A DNA stretch of 17,615 nucleotides, from assembly GCA_947475795.1 (NCBI GenBank), contig CANJOX010000021.1, positions 1-17,615 of the forward strand, given 5' to 3'. The notes below the pieces were generated by a model. The model worked only from the letters and a program-made list of their open reading frames with translations, was not told where the DNA came from and ran no database searches. Position numbers and translations under genes: made by a program. The stretch's first letter is position 1; each line of letters starts with the position of its first letter. This document shows, one piece after another, positions 1 to 6,469 of this stretch. This DNA comes from Gemmatimonadota bacterium. Lineage in GTDB: Bacteria > Gemmatimonadota > Gemmatimonadetes > Gemmatimonadales > Gemmatimonadaceae.

Positions 1-587
1 CCCAACCCGACGAGCACCCCCACCGCCCCCTGCAACGCCACCCCGCGGACCGCGAAGAAGAACGCCGCCACACTCGCCGCACCCAGCAGCCAGCCGGCGC
101 GCTCGAGACGCGTCCAGCCGCCCATCACCGGTCGGGTGCCGTCCGTGATCAGCACCGCGCGCCACCGCGGCCAGTCCCAGGCCAGCAGCCACAGGTTGGC
201 CAGCAGCATCGCCACTGTGATCATCGGCGTCCCTTTGAACTCGATCGCGATCGTGATCACCACCACGTTCACGAGAATGGGCAGGAACAGCACCGCACCG
301 TAGAACGCGGTGGCGGGAATGAGCAGCAGCACGCCGGCCAGTACCTGCGACAGACCGAGAAAGCGCCAATAGCCGCCGGTCTGGTACATCGCTTCGAAGA
401 ACGCGCCCTCCGACGTGTCCACGCCCAGTGACGTGAACCGCTCGCCCATCAGCTTCACGCTGCCGGTGGGAATGAACGCGACCGCGAGCAAAATGCGGCA
501 CATCAGCGTGAAGCGCGCGGCGGCGGGGTGCTGCATCACGCGGGCGTTCAGCGCGTCGAGCGGGCGCAGGGATTGTTCGGAGGGCAT
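1..587 (-). CDS. DoxX-like integral membrane protein (partial, C-terminus off the left edge)
   Basis: I read this by hand on the minus strand: it opens with ATG at 587-585 and stays open to base 1, giving 195 residues without a stop. Residues about 31-46 (RILLAVAFIPTGSVKL) match the first-helix pattern of the DoxX family, with the small/Gly-Lys end of helix one. Hydrophobic stretches at about 26-42, 75-91, 95-115, 121-137 and 163-180 suggest four or five membrane helices. DoxX-like proteins are inner-membrane proteins; some are tied to quinone or thiol redox systems, but for most the reaction is unknown, so I assign no function. No clear Shine-Dalgarno sequence precedes the start and I saw no in-frame upstream ATG. 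The gene lies 82 nt downstream of the small gene at 670-882 on the same strand and could be co-transcribed with it. Confidence 0.75.
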   Translation of the reverse strand, partial: MPSEQSLRPLDALNARVMQHPAAARFTLMCRILLAVAFIPTGSVKLMGERFTSLGVDTSEGAFFEAMYQTGGYWRFLGLSQVLAGVLLLIPATAFYGAVLFLPILVNVVVITIAIEFKGTPMITVAMLLANLWLLAWDWPRWRAVLITDGTRPVMGGWTRLERAGWLLGAASVAAFFFAVRGVALQGAVGVLVGL

Positions 588-669
588 GCGCCAATGTACG
601 GAGCGCGACGCGATCAGGATTCGCCGGCCAGAACCCGGCAGTCTCGAGCACAATCTCAATGCGAGCGAA

Positions 670-882
670 TCACGCCTCCGGCGTCGGTCCTCGTGACGGA
701 CGTCGCAGCCGCTCCAAAAGCGCTGGCAGGTCGACCCGCACGGGTGGCCCGTCCTCCGCCATCGCCGACACCCAGTACCCTGCCCGCTCCGACAGAAATT
801 CGTCGACTACCGAGGGGATGACGACCCCGCTTACGGCTTCCGTGTCCGCAGTGCTGTGATTGTGCGGCGTATCCTCTTTCAT
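670..882 (-). CDS. Small hypothetical protein (70 aa)
   Basis: I do not recognise a family. ATG at 882-880 gives a 70-residue acidic-to-neutral protein. Its composition is protein-like: a polar N-terminus (MKEDTPHNHSTADTEAV), a central VVDEFLSERAGYWVSAMAEDG segment and an amphipathic LPALLERLRR helix near the C-terminus. Third codon positions are mostly G or C, like the neighbours. A longer frame running back to 1215 exists, but its extra N-terminus lies antisense to the isomerase lipoprotein gene and is low-complexity, so the short start is preferred. A second ATG four bases upstream (886-884) opens a different frame with an Arg/Gly-rich shadow protein. No strong ribosome binding site is visible. 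It is transcribed divergently from the isomerase gene and toward the DoxX-like gene. It is probably real, of unknown role. Confidence 0.5.
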   Translation of the reverse strand: MKEDTPHNHSTADTEAVSGVVIPSVVDEFLSERAGYWVSAMAEDGPPVRVDLPALLERLRRPSRGPTPEA

Positions 883-997
883 GCATTGAATTCTATTCGA
901 TTTGTCGTGCTTCGCGTCCGCGGTATTCACGCGATGTGACCTTTGAGTACCAAACATCCCCTCACCCCCCGCCCGCGGACCCACTACCATCCTCCCC
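883..997. promoter_or_regulatory. Divergent intergenic region with an AT-richer patch
   Basis: These 115 nt separate two divergently oriented genes and so should hold promoters for both. About 884-908 is clearly AT-richer than its surroundings, but I cannot assign a convincing -35/-10 pair on either strand. No ribosome binding site is visible before the isomerase ATG at 998, where the sequence is C-rich. Confidence 0.25.
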
Positions 998-1726
998 ATG
1001 TCCGTTTCCGGCGTGCCCCCCGCCCTCCGCCGCTCGCTCGCGATCGCCACCGCCGCGATCACCCTCGGCGCCTGCCATCGCGCGCCGTCCGCCGGCAGCA
1101 CACCCGCCACACCCGCCACACCCGCCGCCGCCCGCGCGCTCCTCCTCGACCCCACCAACGCCGAGTTCACCCGCCCGGCCCCGCCCGTCTCGCGGCTCCG
1201 ATTCGAGACCACCAAGGGCGTGTTCGTGCTCGAACTGCACCGCGACTGGGGACCGCTCGGCGCCGACCGCCTCTACAACCTCGCCCGGCTCGGCTACTTC
1301 ACCGACACCCGCTTCCACCGCGTGCGCGCCGCCTCCATCGCGCAGTGGGGACTGCATGGCGACTCGGCGGTGAACGCCGCCTGGAAGGGTCATTACCTCC
1401 GCGACGACCCGCCCCGCTCGCACAACACACGCGGCACCTTCGCCTTCTCGTACGAGGGGCCCGGACGCGAGCACACGCGCAACACGCAGATCTACGTGAA
1501 CCTCGCCGACAATCCGCGCAACGACGCCGAGCCGTTCACGGTACTCGGTACCGTGGTGGAAGGGATGGCGGTGCTCGACCGTCTCTACAGCGGCTACGGC
1601 GAGGACGCCGGCAGCGGCGTGCGACAGGGCAAGCAGGGCCCGCTCGAACGCGGGGGCAATGCGTACATGGACCGTGAATTCCCGAAGCTCGATCGGATTC
1701 GTCGCGTCGTGATCACCCGACCGTAA
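998..1726 (+). CDS. Cyclophilin-type peptidyl-prolyl cis-trans isomerase, lipoprotein
   Basis: Encodes 242 residues. The N-terminus has RR, a hydrophobic stretch (about 14-24) and a lipobox LGAC with Cys26, so the mature protein should be lipid-anchored outside the inner membrane. A Thr-Pro-Ala linker follows, then a cyclophilin fold from about residue 65. FHRV (106-109) and the AQWGLHGD motif supply equivalents of the catalytic Arg (Arg108) and Gln (Gln116) of cyclophilin A. Residues 148-170 and the FTVLGTVVEGMAVLD segment (180-194) are the usual late core. By hand alignment two hydrophobic active-site residues differ: Ser113 at the Phe60 position and Tyr166 at the Phe113 position. The family isomerises prolyl peptide bonds; the location suggests help in envelope protein folding. 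A lipoprotein and a Tat-exported enzyme follow on the same strand. Confidence 0.85.
   Translation: MSVSGVPPALRRSLAIATAAITLGACHRAPSAGSTPATPATPAAARALLLDPTNAEFTRPAPPVSRLRFETTKGVFVLELHRDWGPLGADRLYNLARLGYFTDTRFHRVRAASIAQWGLHGDSAVNAAWKGHYLRDDPPRSHNTRGTFAFSYEGPGREHTRNTQIYVNLADNPRNDAEPFTVLGTVVEGMAVLDRLYSGYGEDAGSGVRQGKQGPLERGGNAYMDREFPKLDRIRRVVITRP
1100..1126 (+). repeat. Three perfect tandem copies of a 9-bp unit (ACACCCGCC)
   Basis: The unit ACACCCGCC occurs three times head to tail. It encodes Thr-Pro-Ala repeats in the linker between the lipid anchor and the cyclophilin domain. Copy number could change by slippage without breaking the frame. Confidence 0.85.
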
Positions 1727-1750
1727 GTACCAGTGCGCACGAACGGGCTG

Positions 1751-1759
1751 TGCTATGTT
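1751..1759 (+). promoter_or_regulatory. Possible extended -10 promoter for the esterase gene
   Basis: TGC followed by TATGTT (1754-1759) fits a TGn-TATnnT extended -10 element in the 69-nt gap between the isomerase stop and the esterase ATG at 1796. There is no good -35 hexamer upstream. Transcription would begin near 1766, about 30 nt before the chosen start codon. Confidence 0.3.
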
Positions 1760-1795
1760 TTCGCCATCGCCTGCCCCCCTTTTGCGTCTCGCGCC

Positions 1796-2776
1796 ATGAC
1801 TCTTCACCGACCTCGAACGCCCCGCGCTGTGCTGCTGTCGTTGGCGCTGGTCGGCTGCTCGGCCGGTACGCCCGCACCGGTCGCGCCCACGCCACCGGTG
1901 GTGCCGCCCGCTGTGACGCCGCAACCACCGGTGGTCTGGACCACCGCCGCGATGAGCGCGCCGCGTGTGCAGTATCGCACGTTCACGAGCGCCGTCGCGC
2001 GTGCCACGGTGAGTTACCACGTGTACACGCCCGTGCAGTACGACAGCGAGCCCACGCGACGGTTCCCGGTGCTCTACTGGCTGCATGGCAGCGGCGGTGG
2101 GCTGGCCGGCGTCCCGGTGTTCGCGTCGTACCTCGACGAGGCCATCCGGGCGGGACGCATACCCCCCATGCTGATCGTATTTCCCAACGGCATGGCGTCG
2201 AGCATGTGGGCCGACTCCAAGGACGGACGCGTGCCGATGGAGTCGATGCTGGTGCGCGATCTGGTGCCGCAGATCGACGCGACGTTCCGCACCCAGGCCA
2301 CCCGCGACGGCCGGTTGCTGGAAGGTTTCAGCATGGGCGGTCTCGGTGCCGCACGACTGGGATTGCGCTACCCCGAGGTGTTCGGTGCCATGTCGATGCT
2401 GGGGGCGGGCCCGCTCGATCTCGACTTCAACGGGCCGCGCGCCACGGGCAGTCCCGCCGAGCGTGCCCAGATACTGCGCGACGTGTACAGCGACGACATG
2501 AGCTATTACATCGCGCAGAATCCGTTCACGGTGGCGGAGCAGTACGCGGCCACCATTCGTGGGACACCGCGGGCGCTGACCCGCTTTCGGCAGGTGGTCG
2601 GCTCGCTGGACTTCACGTTGCCGGCCAACGAGGAGTTCCGCGCGCATGTCTCACGGCTGGCGATCGTGCAGGAGTACTTTCTCGTGCCCAACGTCGAACA
2701 CAACGTCATGGGGTTGTTCGAGGTGCTCGGCGATCGGAACTGGGCGTTCTATCGCGCGGTGTTCGGCGCGCGCTGA
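1796..2776 (+). CDS. Esterase D / enterochelin-esterase-like alpha/beta hydrolase, lipoprotein
   Basis: Encodes 326 residues of the 'putative esterase' alpha/beta-hydrolase family. I chose ATG 1796 over an in-frame GTG at 1733 because it yields a clean lipoprotein signal: basic RPRTPR, a hydrophobic LLSLALVG stretch and a lipobox Cys at residue 21. A Pro/Ala/Thr-rich linker (about 23-50) follows. YWLHGSGGG (94-102) is the oxyanion-side loop, GFSMGG (177-182) is the nucleophile elbow with Ser179, and EHN (301-303) places the catalytic His at 302; Asp272 is a candidate acid residue. It should hydrolyse ester bonds outside the cytoplasm, but the substrate cannot be read from the sequence. The family includes siderophore esterases, feruloyl/acetyl esterases and S-formylglutathione hydrolase. 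The next gene starts 40 nt later on the same strand, so the two may be co-expressed. Confidence 0.8.
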   Translation: MTLHRPRTPRAVLLSLALVGCSAGTPAPVAPTPPVVPPAVTPQPPVVWTTAAMSAPRVQYRTFTSAVARATVSYHVYTPVQYDSEPTRRFPVLYWLHGSGGGLAGVPVFASYLDEAIRAGRIPPMLIVFPNGMASSMWADSKDGRVPMESMLVRDLVPQIDATFRTQATRDGRLLEGFSMGGLGAARLGLRYPEVFGAMSMLGAGPLDLDFNGPRATGSPAERAQILRDVYSDDMSYYIAQNPFTVAEQYAATIRGTPRALTRFRQVVGSLDFTLPANEEFRAHVSRLAIVQEYFLVPNVEHNVMGLFEVLGDRNWAFYRAVFGAR

Positions 2777-2816
2777 GCATCACCGCAGGTTCATCCCTTC
2801 ATCACCCGAGGTTCGC

Positions 2817-3986
2817 ATGTCCGAGTCGGTCTCTCGTCGTCAATGGCTCGTCAACACCGGGATCGGCGTCGCCGGCGGCCTGGCATTGCCCGGACTACTG
2901 CCGGCCATGGAGGCCACGCGTGTCCTCGGTGGCGTCTCGTATGGCGAACTGCTCAATCAACTGGAACGCGACGTCACAGCCATGCGTCGCGCAGCCGGAC
3001 CGATCCGGTTGTGCTACAACGAGAATCCGTTCGGGATGTCGCCCAAGGCGAAAGACGGGCTGATGGCGTCATGGACGCAGCACGCCTGGTATGATCCGCC
3101 AATCCGGGCCGAACTGCGCGCCACGTTTGCGAAACATGTCGGCGTACCGGTGGATCATGTGCTGGTGACCCAAGGCTCGAGCGAAGTCTTGGCAACCCTC
3201 GCGCTGGCCTACGGACAGAATGGCGGGAAGATCGTCGCCCCGTGGCCCACCTTCGAAGACCTGCCACGTTACGGGACCACGCTCAACGCCGCCGTGCACA
3301 AGGTGCCACTCGACGATCGTTTCGATCACGATCTGTACGCCATGGATGCCAAGATCGGCAACGACACGAAGCTGGTATTCGTGTGCAACCCCAACAATCC
3401 CACGGCAACGCTGAACGACGACCAGGCCTTGCGCGACTTCGTGAAAACGAATGCCAAGCGCACCACGGTCATCGTGGACGAAGCGTACTACGATTTTGTC
3501 GACACGCCGAATTACCGCTCCATGGTCGATCTGGTGCTCGCGGGTGAACCCATCATCGTGTCACGGACCGCGAGCAAGATCCACGGACTCGCCGGCCTTC
3601 GCGTGGGATTTGCCGTGGCGCGCCCGGACATTCTTGCGAAGCTCGCTTCGTACGTAACCGGCGACCCCAACGTGTTCGGTCTGCACGCCGCCAATGCGTC
3701 CCTGCAAGACGACGAATATCAGTCGTTCATCAAGCAGAAGAACCGTGAAGGCCGTGCGCTGTTGATCTCGGCGTTGAAGACGATGGGCCGGAAGGTCACC
3801 GATTCACAAACCAATTTCGTGTTTTTCCATGCGGGGCAGCCGGTCGAGACGGTGCAAGCCGCCGCGCTGGCCAAGGGCTTCCGTATCGGACGCGCTTTTC
3901 CGCCGTATACCGACTGGTGCCGCGTCAGCATCGGCACGCCCGAGGAAATGCGGCAGTTCGTCGCGATCCTGCCGACTATTCTGTAA
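2817..3986 (+). CDS. HisC-like PLP-dependent aminotransferase (fold type I) with Tat signal
   Basis: Encodes 389 residues. ATG 2817 has GAGG (2807-2810) six bases upstream, and the frame open further upstream is rejected because it lies inside the esterase gene. The N-terminus SRRQWL (6-11) with a following Gly/Ala/Leu stretch ending around 30 is a twin-arginine signal, predicting export of the folded, cofactor-loaded enzyme. The aminotransferase core resembles histidinol-phosphate aminotransferase: YNENPFG (67-73), CNPNNPT (190-196), DEAYYDF (221-227), SRTASKIHGLAGLRVGF (249-265) with the PLP-binding Lys254, and CRVSIGT (368-374) with the carboxylate-binding Arg369. All key residues for transamination are present. 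A histidine-biosynthesis role is unlikely because the enzyme appears exported and has no his genes around it; the amino substrate is unknown. A strong hairpin follows the stop. Confidence 0.85.
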   Translation: MSESVSRRQWLVNTGIGVAGGLALPGLLPAMEATRVLGGVSYGELLNQLERDVTAMRRAAGPIRLCYNENPFGMSPKAKDGLMASWTQHAWYDPPIRAELRATFAKHVGVPVDHVLVTQGSSEVLATLALAYGQNGGKIVAPWPTFEDLPRYGTTLNAAVHKVPLDDRFDHDLYAMDAKIGNDTKLVFVCNPNNPTATLNDDQALRDFVKTNAKRTTVIVDEAYYDFVDTPNYRSMVDLVLAGEPIIVSRTASKIHGLAGLRVGFAVARPDILAKLASYVTGDPNVFGLHAANASLQDDEYQSFIKQKNREGRALLISALKTMGRKVTDSQTNFVFFHAGQPVETVQAAALAKGFRIGRAFPPYTDWCRVSIGTPEEMRQFVAILPTIL

Positions 3987-3997
3987 CCGCGCGACCG

Positions 3998-4023
3998 GCC
4001 GCAGGCCCTCGGGGGCCTGCGGC
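3998..4023 (+). terminator. Perfect 11-bp hairpin with TCGG loop after the aminotransferase gene
   Basis: Arms at 3998-4008 and 4013-4023 are exactly complementary (GCCGCAGGCCC with GGGCCTGCGGC) around a 4-nt TCGG loop, starting 12 nt after the stop codon. There is no T-run directly downstream, so it is not a textbook intrinsic terminator. It could still end transcription, aid Rho-dependent ending or protect the 3' end. It separates the exported-protein genes from the catabolic operon. Confidence 0.55.
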
Positions 4024-4037
4024 GGCTCGCCGAATCC

Positions 4038-4066
4038 TTGATATTTGAAGTAATGGACCGTACCGT
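4038..4066 (+). promoter_or_regulatory. Candidate promoter of the anthranilate operon
   Basis: In the AT-richer gap before the first operon gene, TTGATA (4038-4043) is followed after 17 nt by TACCGT (4061-4066), which fits TTGnnA and TAnnnT at standard spacing. An ACCGT direct repeat (4057-4061, 4062-4066) overlaps the -10. The MarR operator should be here or just downstream, but I see no convincing palindrome. The same TACCGT hexamer lies before the regulator gene at 12673. Confidence 0.35.
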
Positions 4067-4083
4067 CGAGTCATATTCTTTTC

Positions 4084-4100
4084 TGGAGCGCATGCGGTGA
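4084..4100 (+). promoter_or_regulatory. Ribosome binding site and two-codon ORF at the first gene of the operon
   Basis: GGAG at 4084-4087 lies nine bases before the GTG start at 4097 and decides that start. An ATG at 4092 sits four bases after the same GGAG but reads ATG-CGG-TGA, a two-codon frame whose stop (4098-4100) overlaps the GTG. The ATG therefore cannot start the long protein, and the arrangement might tune initiation. Confidence 0.5.
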
Positions 4101-6469
4101 ACGTTGTCGTTGTTGGTGGAGGCCCGGGCGGCCTGTATGCCGCGCTGCTCATGAAGCGGCGTCATCCGCACGCCGTCGTCACGGTGCTCGAACGCAACCG
4201 CCCCGACGACACGTTCGGCTGGGGCGTCGTGCTCTCCGACCAGACCGTCGCCAACCTGCGCGCGGCCGATCCGGAGAGCGGCGCCGACATCACCGCCGCC
4301 CTGCACCGCTGGGATGACATCGACGTCCGCTTCGCCGGCCGCTCCATGCGCTCGGGCGGGCACGGCTTCAGCGGCGTGGGACGGAAGCGGCTGCTGGCGC
4401 TGCTGCAGGAACGCTGCCGCGCGCTGGGCGTGCGGCTGCGCTTCGAACACGATCTCCCCCCCGATCGCCTCGAGGCCGTGATCGCCGAGGAGCGGGCCGA
4501 GCTGGTCATCGTCGCCGATGGCATCAACAGCCGGCTGCGTGAACGCTTCGCCGAGACGTATCACCCCGACGTGGAGCTGCGCCGCTGCCGCTACGTCTGG
4601 CTGGGCACGCCGAAATTGTTCGACGCCTTCACCTTCGCCTTCGTGGAAACGCCGCACGGCTGGTTCCAGGCGCACGCGTATCAGTTCGACGGCGCGATGA
4701 GCACCTTCATCGTGGAAACGCCGCAGGAGGTGTGGGAGCAGGCGGGCATCGCCGACATGACGGGTGGCGAGTCCATCGCCTTCTGCGAGTCGCTCTTCGC
4801 CGACGTCCTCGGCGGCCAACCCCTGATCAGCAACGCGGCGCATCTGCGCGGCTCAGCGCAGTGGATCCGCTTTCCGCGCGTTACCTGCGCCGACTGGGTG
4901 CACTGGCACGACGCCCCGCACGGCCGCGTCCCGCTCGTGCTGCTGGGCGACTCCGCCCACACGGCGCACTTCAGCATCGGCTCCGGCAGCAAGCTGGCCC
5001 TCGAAGACGCCATCGCCCTCGACCGTCAGCTGGCCGCGCACCCCGGCGACATCGCCGCCGCGCTGGGCCGCTATCAGGCCGAGCGCTCGGTAGAGGTGCT
5101 CAAGCTGCAGAATGCCGCCCGCAACTCCACGGAGTGGTTCGAACACGTGGACCGCTACGCACCGCTGGCCCCGGAGCAGTTCGCGTACTCGCTGCTCACG
5201 CGCTCGCAGCGCATCTCGCACGAGAATCTGCGCGTCCGCGACGCGGCGTACGTGGGTGCTTTCGAGCGGTGGTTCGCACAGCAGTCGGGGCTCACGATCG
5301 CACCCGATGTCGCGGCGCCGCCGGCGATCTTCACGCCCTTCACGGTGCGCGGCGTCACGCTCCCCAACCGGATCGTGGTGAGCCCCATGGCGCAGTACTC
5401 GGCCACCACCGAGGGCATGCCCACCGACTGGCATTTGGTGCATCTGGGCGCCCGCGCCACTGGCGGCGCGGGGCTCGTGATGACGGAGATGACCTGCGTG
5501 GCACCCGATGCGCGCATCACCCCGGTGTGTCCCGGTCTGTGGGACGACGACCAGCGAGACATGTGGGCGCGCATCGTGCGCTTCGTGCACGAGCACACGC
5601 CGGCGAAGATCGGATTGCAGCTGGGACACGCCGGCGCCAAGGGTGCCACCAAGACGATGTGGGACGGCATCGACCAGCCGCTGGCGGAGGGCGCCTGGCC
5701 GCTCATCGCGCCGTCGGAGACGCAGTACCTCGACGGCGTATCGCAGGTGGCGCGCGAGATGACGCCCGACGACATGCGCCGCGTGATCGGCGAGTTCGTG
5801 CAGGCGGCCGAGCGCGGTGCGGTGGCGGGCTTTGACTGGCTCGAGCTGCACTGCGCGCACGGCTATCTGCTGTCGGCGTTCCTGTCGCCGCTCACCAATC
5901 AGCGCACCGACGCCTACGGCGGCGACCTCGCCGCACGCGCGAAGTTTCCGCTGGAAGTCTTTGCCGCGGTGCGTGCCGTCTGGCCGACGGAACGGCCCAT
6001 CTCCGTGCGCATCTCCGCGCACGACTGGACAGCCGGCGGGAACACCGACGACCATGCCGTCGCCATCGCCGGCCTGTTCCGCGATGCGGGCGCTGACGTG
6101 ATCGACGTATCCGCCGGTCAGGTCGTCAAGCGCGAACGACCCGTGTACGGCCGCATGTGGCAAACCCCGTTCGCCGATCGCGTGCGGCAGGAAGCGGGCA
6201 TCGCCACGATCGCGGTGGGGGCGATCACCGACGCCGATCAGGCCAACGGCATTATCGCCTCCGGCCGCGCGGATCTCGTCGCCATCGGCCGGCCGCATCT
6301 CACCAACCCTGCGTGGACACTCATGGAAGCCGCAAAGTACGGGTACGCCGGTGCCGTCTGGCCGGTGCAGTACCGCTCCGGCAAGGCACAGCTCGACCGG
6401 CTCATCGAGCGCGAACGCGCCATGCAGGCCGCGGCCGAGGGAGCACCCCCCACCGGAGAGCTCACATGA
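4097..6469 (+). CDS. abmA: Anthraniloyl-CoA monooxygenase/reductase (flavin hydroxylase fused to old-yellow-enzyme domain)
   Basis: Encodes 790 residues in two flavin modules. The N-terminal half is a class A flavin monooxygenase: Rossmann GGGPGG (7-12), the ADG motif (140-142) and GDSAH (284-288). The C-terminal half (about 410-770) is an old-yellow-enzyme reductase of the YqjM type: MAQY (431-434), HAGAKG (511-516), the flavin/substrate His pair and Tyr in HCAHGY (585-590), DAYGG (605-609) and AIGR (729-732). The position matching the redox-tuning Cys26 of YqjM is Ala432. This fusion is characteristic of the Azoarcus evansii enzyme, which uses O2 and reduced nicotinamide to turn 2-aminobenzoyl-CoA into 2-amino-5-oxocyclohex-1-enecarboxyl-CoA. 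Databases often call such proteins bifunctional salicylyl-CoA 5-hydroxylase/oxidoreductase, so a salicyl-CoA substrate is the main alternative. The CoA ligase, Rid protein and beta-oxidation genes downstream favour the anthranilate pathway. The stop overlaps the next start (ATGA). Confidence 0.88.
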   Translation: MNVVVVGGGPGGLYAALLMKRRHPHAVVTVLERNRPDDTFGWGVVLSDQTVANLRAADPESGADITAALHRWDDIDVRFAGRSMRSGGHGFSGVGRKRLLALLQERCRALGVRLRFEHDLPPDRLEAVIAEERAELVIVADGINSRLRERFAETYHPDVELRRCRYVWLGTPKLFDAFTFAFVETPHGWFQAHAYQFDGAMSTFIVETPQEVWEQAGIADMTGGESIAFCESLFADVLGGQPLISNAAHLRGSAQWIRFPRVTCADWVHWHDAPHGRVPLVLLGDSAHTAHFSIGSGSKLALEDAIALDRQLAAHPGDIAAALGRYQAERSVEVLKLQNAARNSTEWFEHVDRYAPLAPEQFAYSLLTRSQRISHENLRVRDAAYVGAFERWFAQQSGLTIAPDVAAPPAIFTPFTVRGVTLPNRIVVSPMAQYSATTEGMPTDWHLVHLGARATGGAGLVMTEMTCVAPDARITPVCPGLWDDDQRDMWARIVRFVHEHTPAKIGLQLGHAGAKGATKTMWDGIDQPLAEGAWPLIAPSETQYLDGVSQVAREMTPDDMRRVIGEFVQAAERGAVAGFDWLELHCAHGYLLSAFLSPLTNQRTDAYGGDLAARAKFPLEVFAAVRAVWPTERPISVRISAHDWTAGGNTDDHAVAIAGLFRDAGADVIDVSAGQVVKRERPVYGRMWQTPFADRVRQEAGIATIAVGAITDADQANGIIASGRADLVAIGRPHLTNPAWTLMEAAKYGYAGAVWPVQYRSGKAQLDRLIERERAMQAAAEGAPPTGELT

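Noticed and set aside
883..1215. N-terminal extension of the 70-residue protein
   Set aside because: The added 111 residues lie partly antisense to the isomerase gene and are Ala/Gly/Arg-rich without structure. The polar MKEDTPHNHS start looks native.
1733..1795. Earlier GTG start for the esterase
   Set aside because: It would place 21 residues before a well-formed lipoprotein signal and would overlap the likely -10 element.
962..2647. 561-codon minus-strand open frame opposite the isomerase and esterase genes
   Set aside because: Its product is Arg/His/Gly-rich low-complexity sequence with no motif, and it lies antisense to two genes with clear family motifs. High GC produces such shadows.
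2646..2816. Upstream extension of the aminotransferase frame
   Set aside because: It would overlap the end of the esterase gene and hide the Tat signal. ATG 2817 has a good ribosome binding site and the twin-arginine motif follows at once.
4024..4096. Palindromic MarR operator
   Set aside because: The best candidate around TTGATATTTGAA matches its reverse complement at only 8 of 12 positions, too weak to call.
4853..6298. 481-codon minus-strand open frame
   Set aside because: Antisense to the fused monooxygenase/reductase gene, which carries flavin motifs along its whole length.
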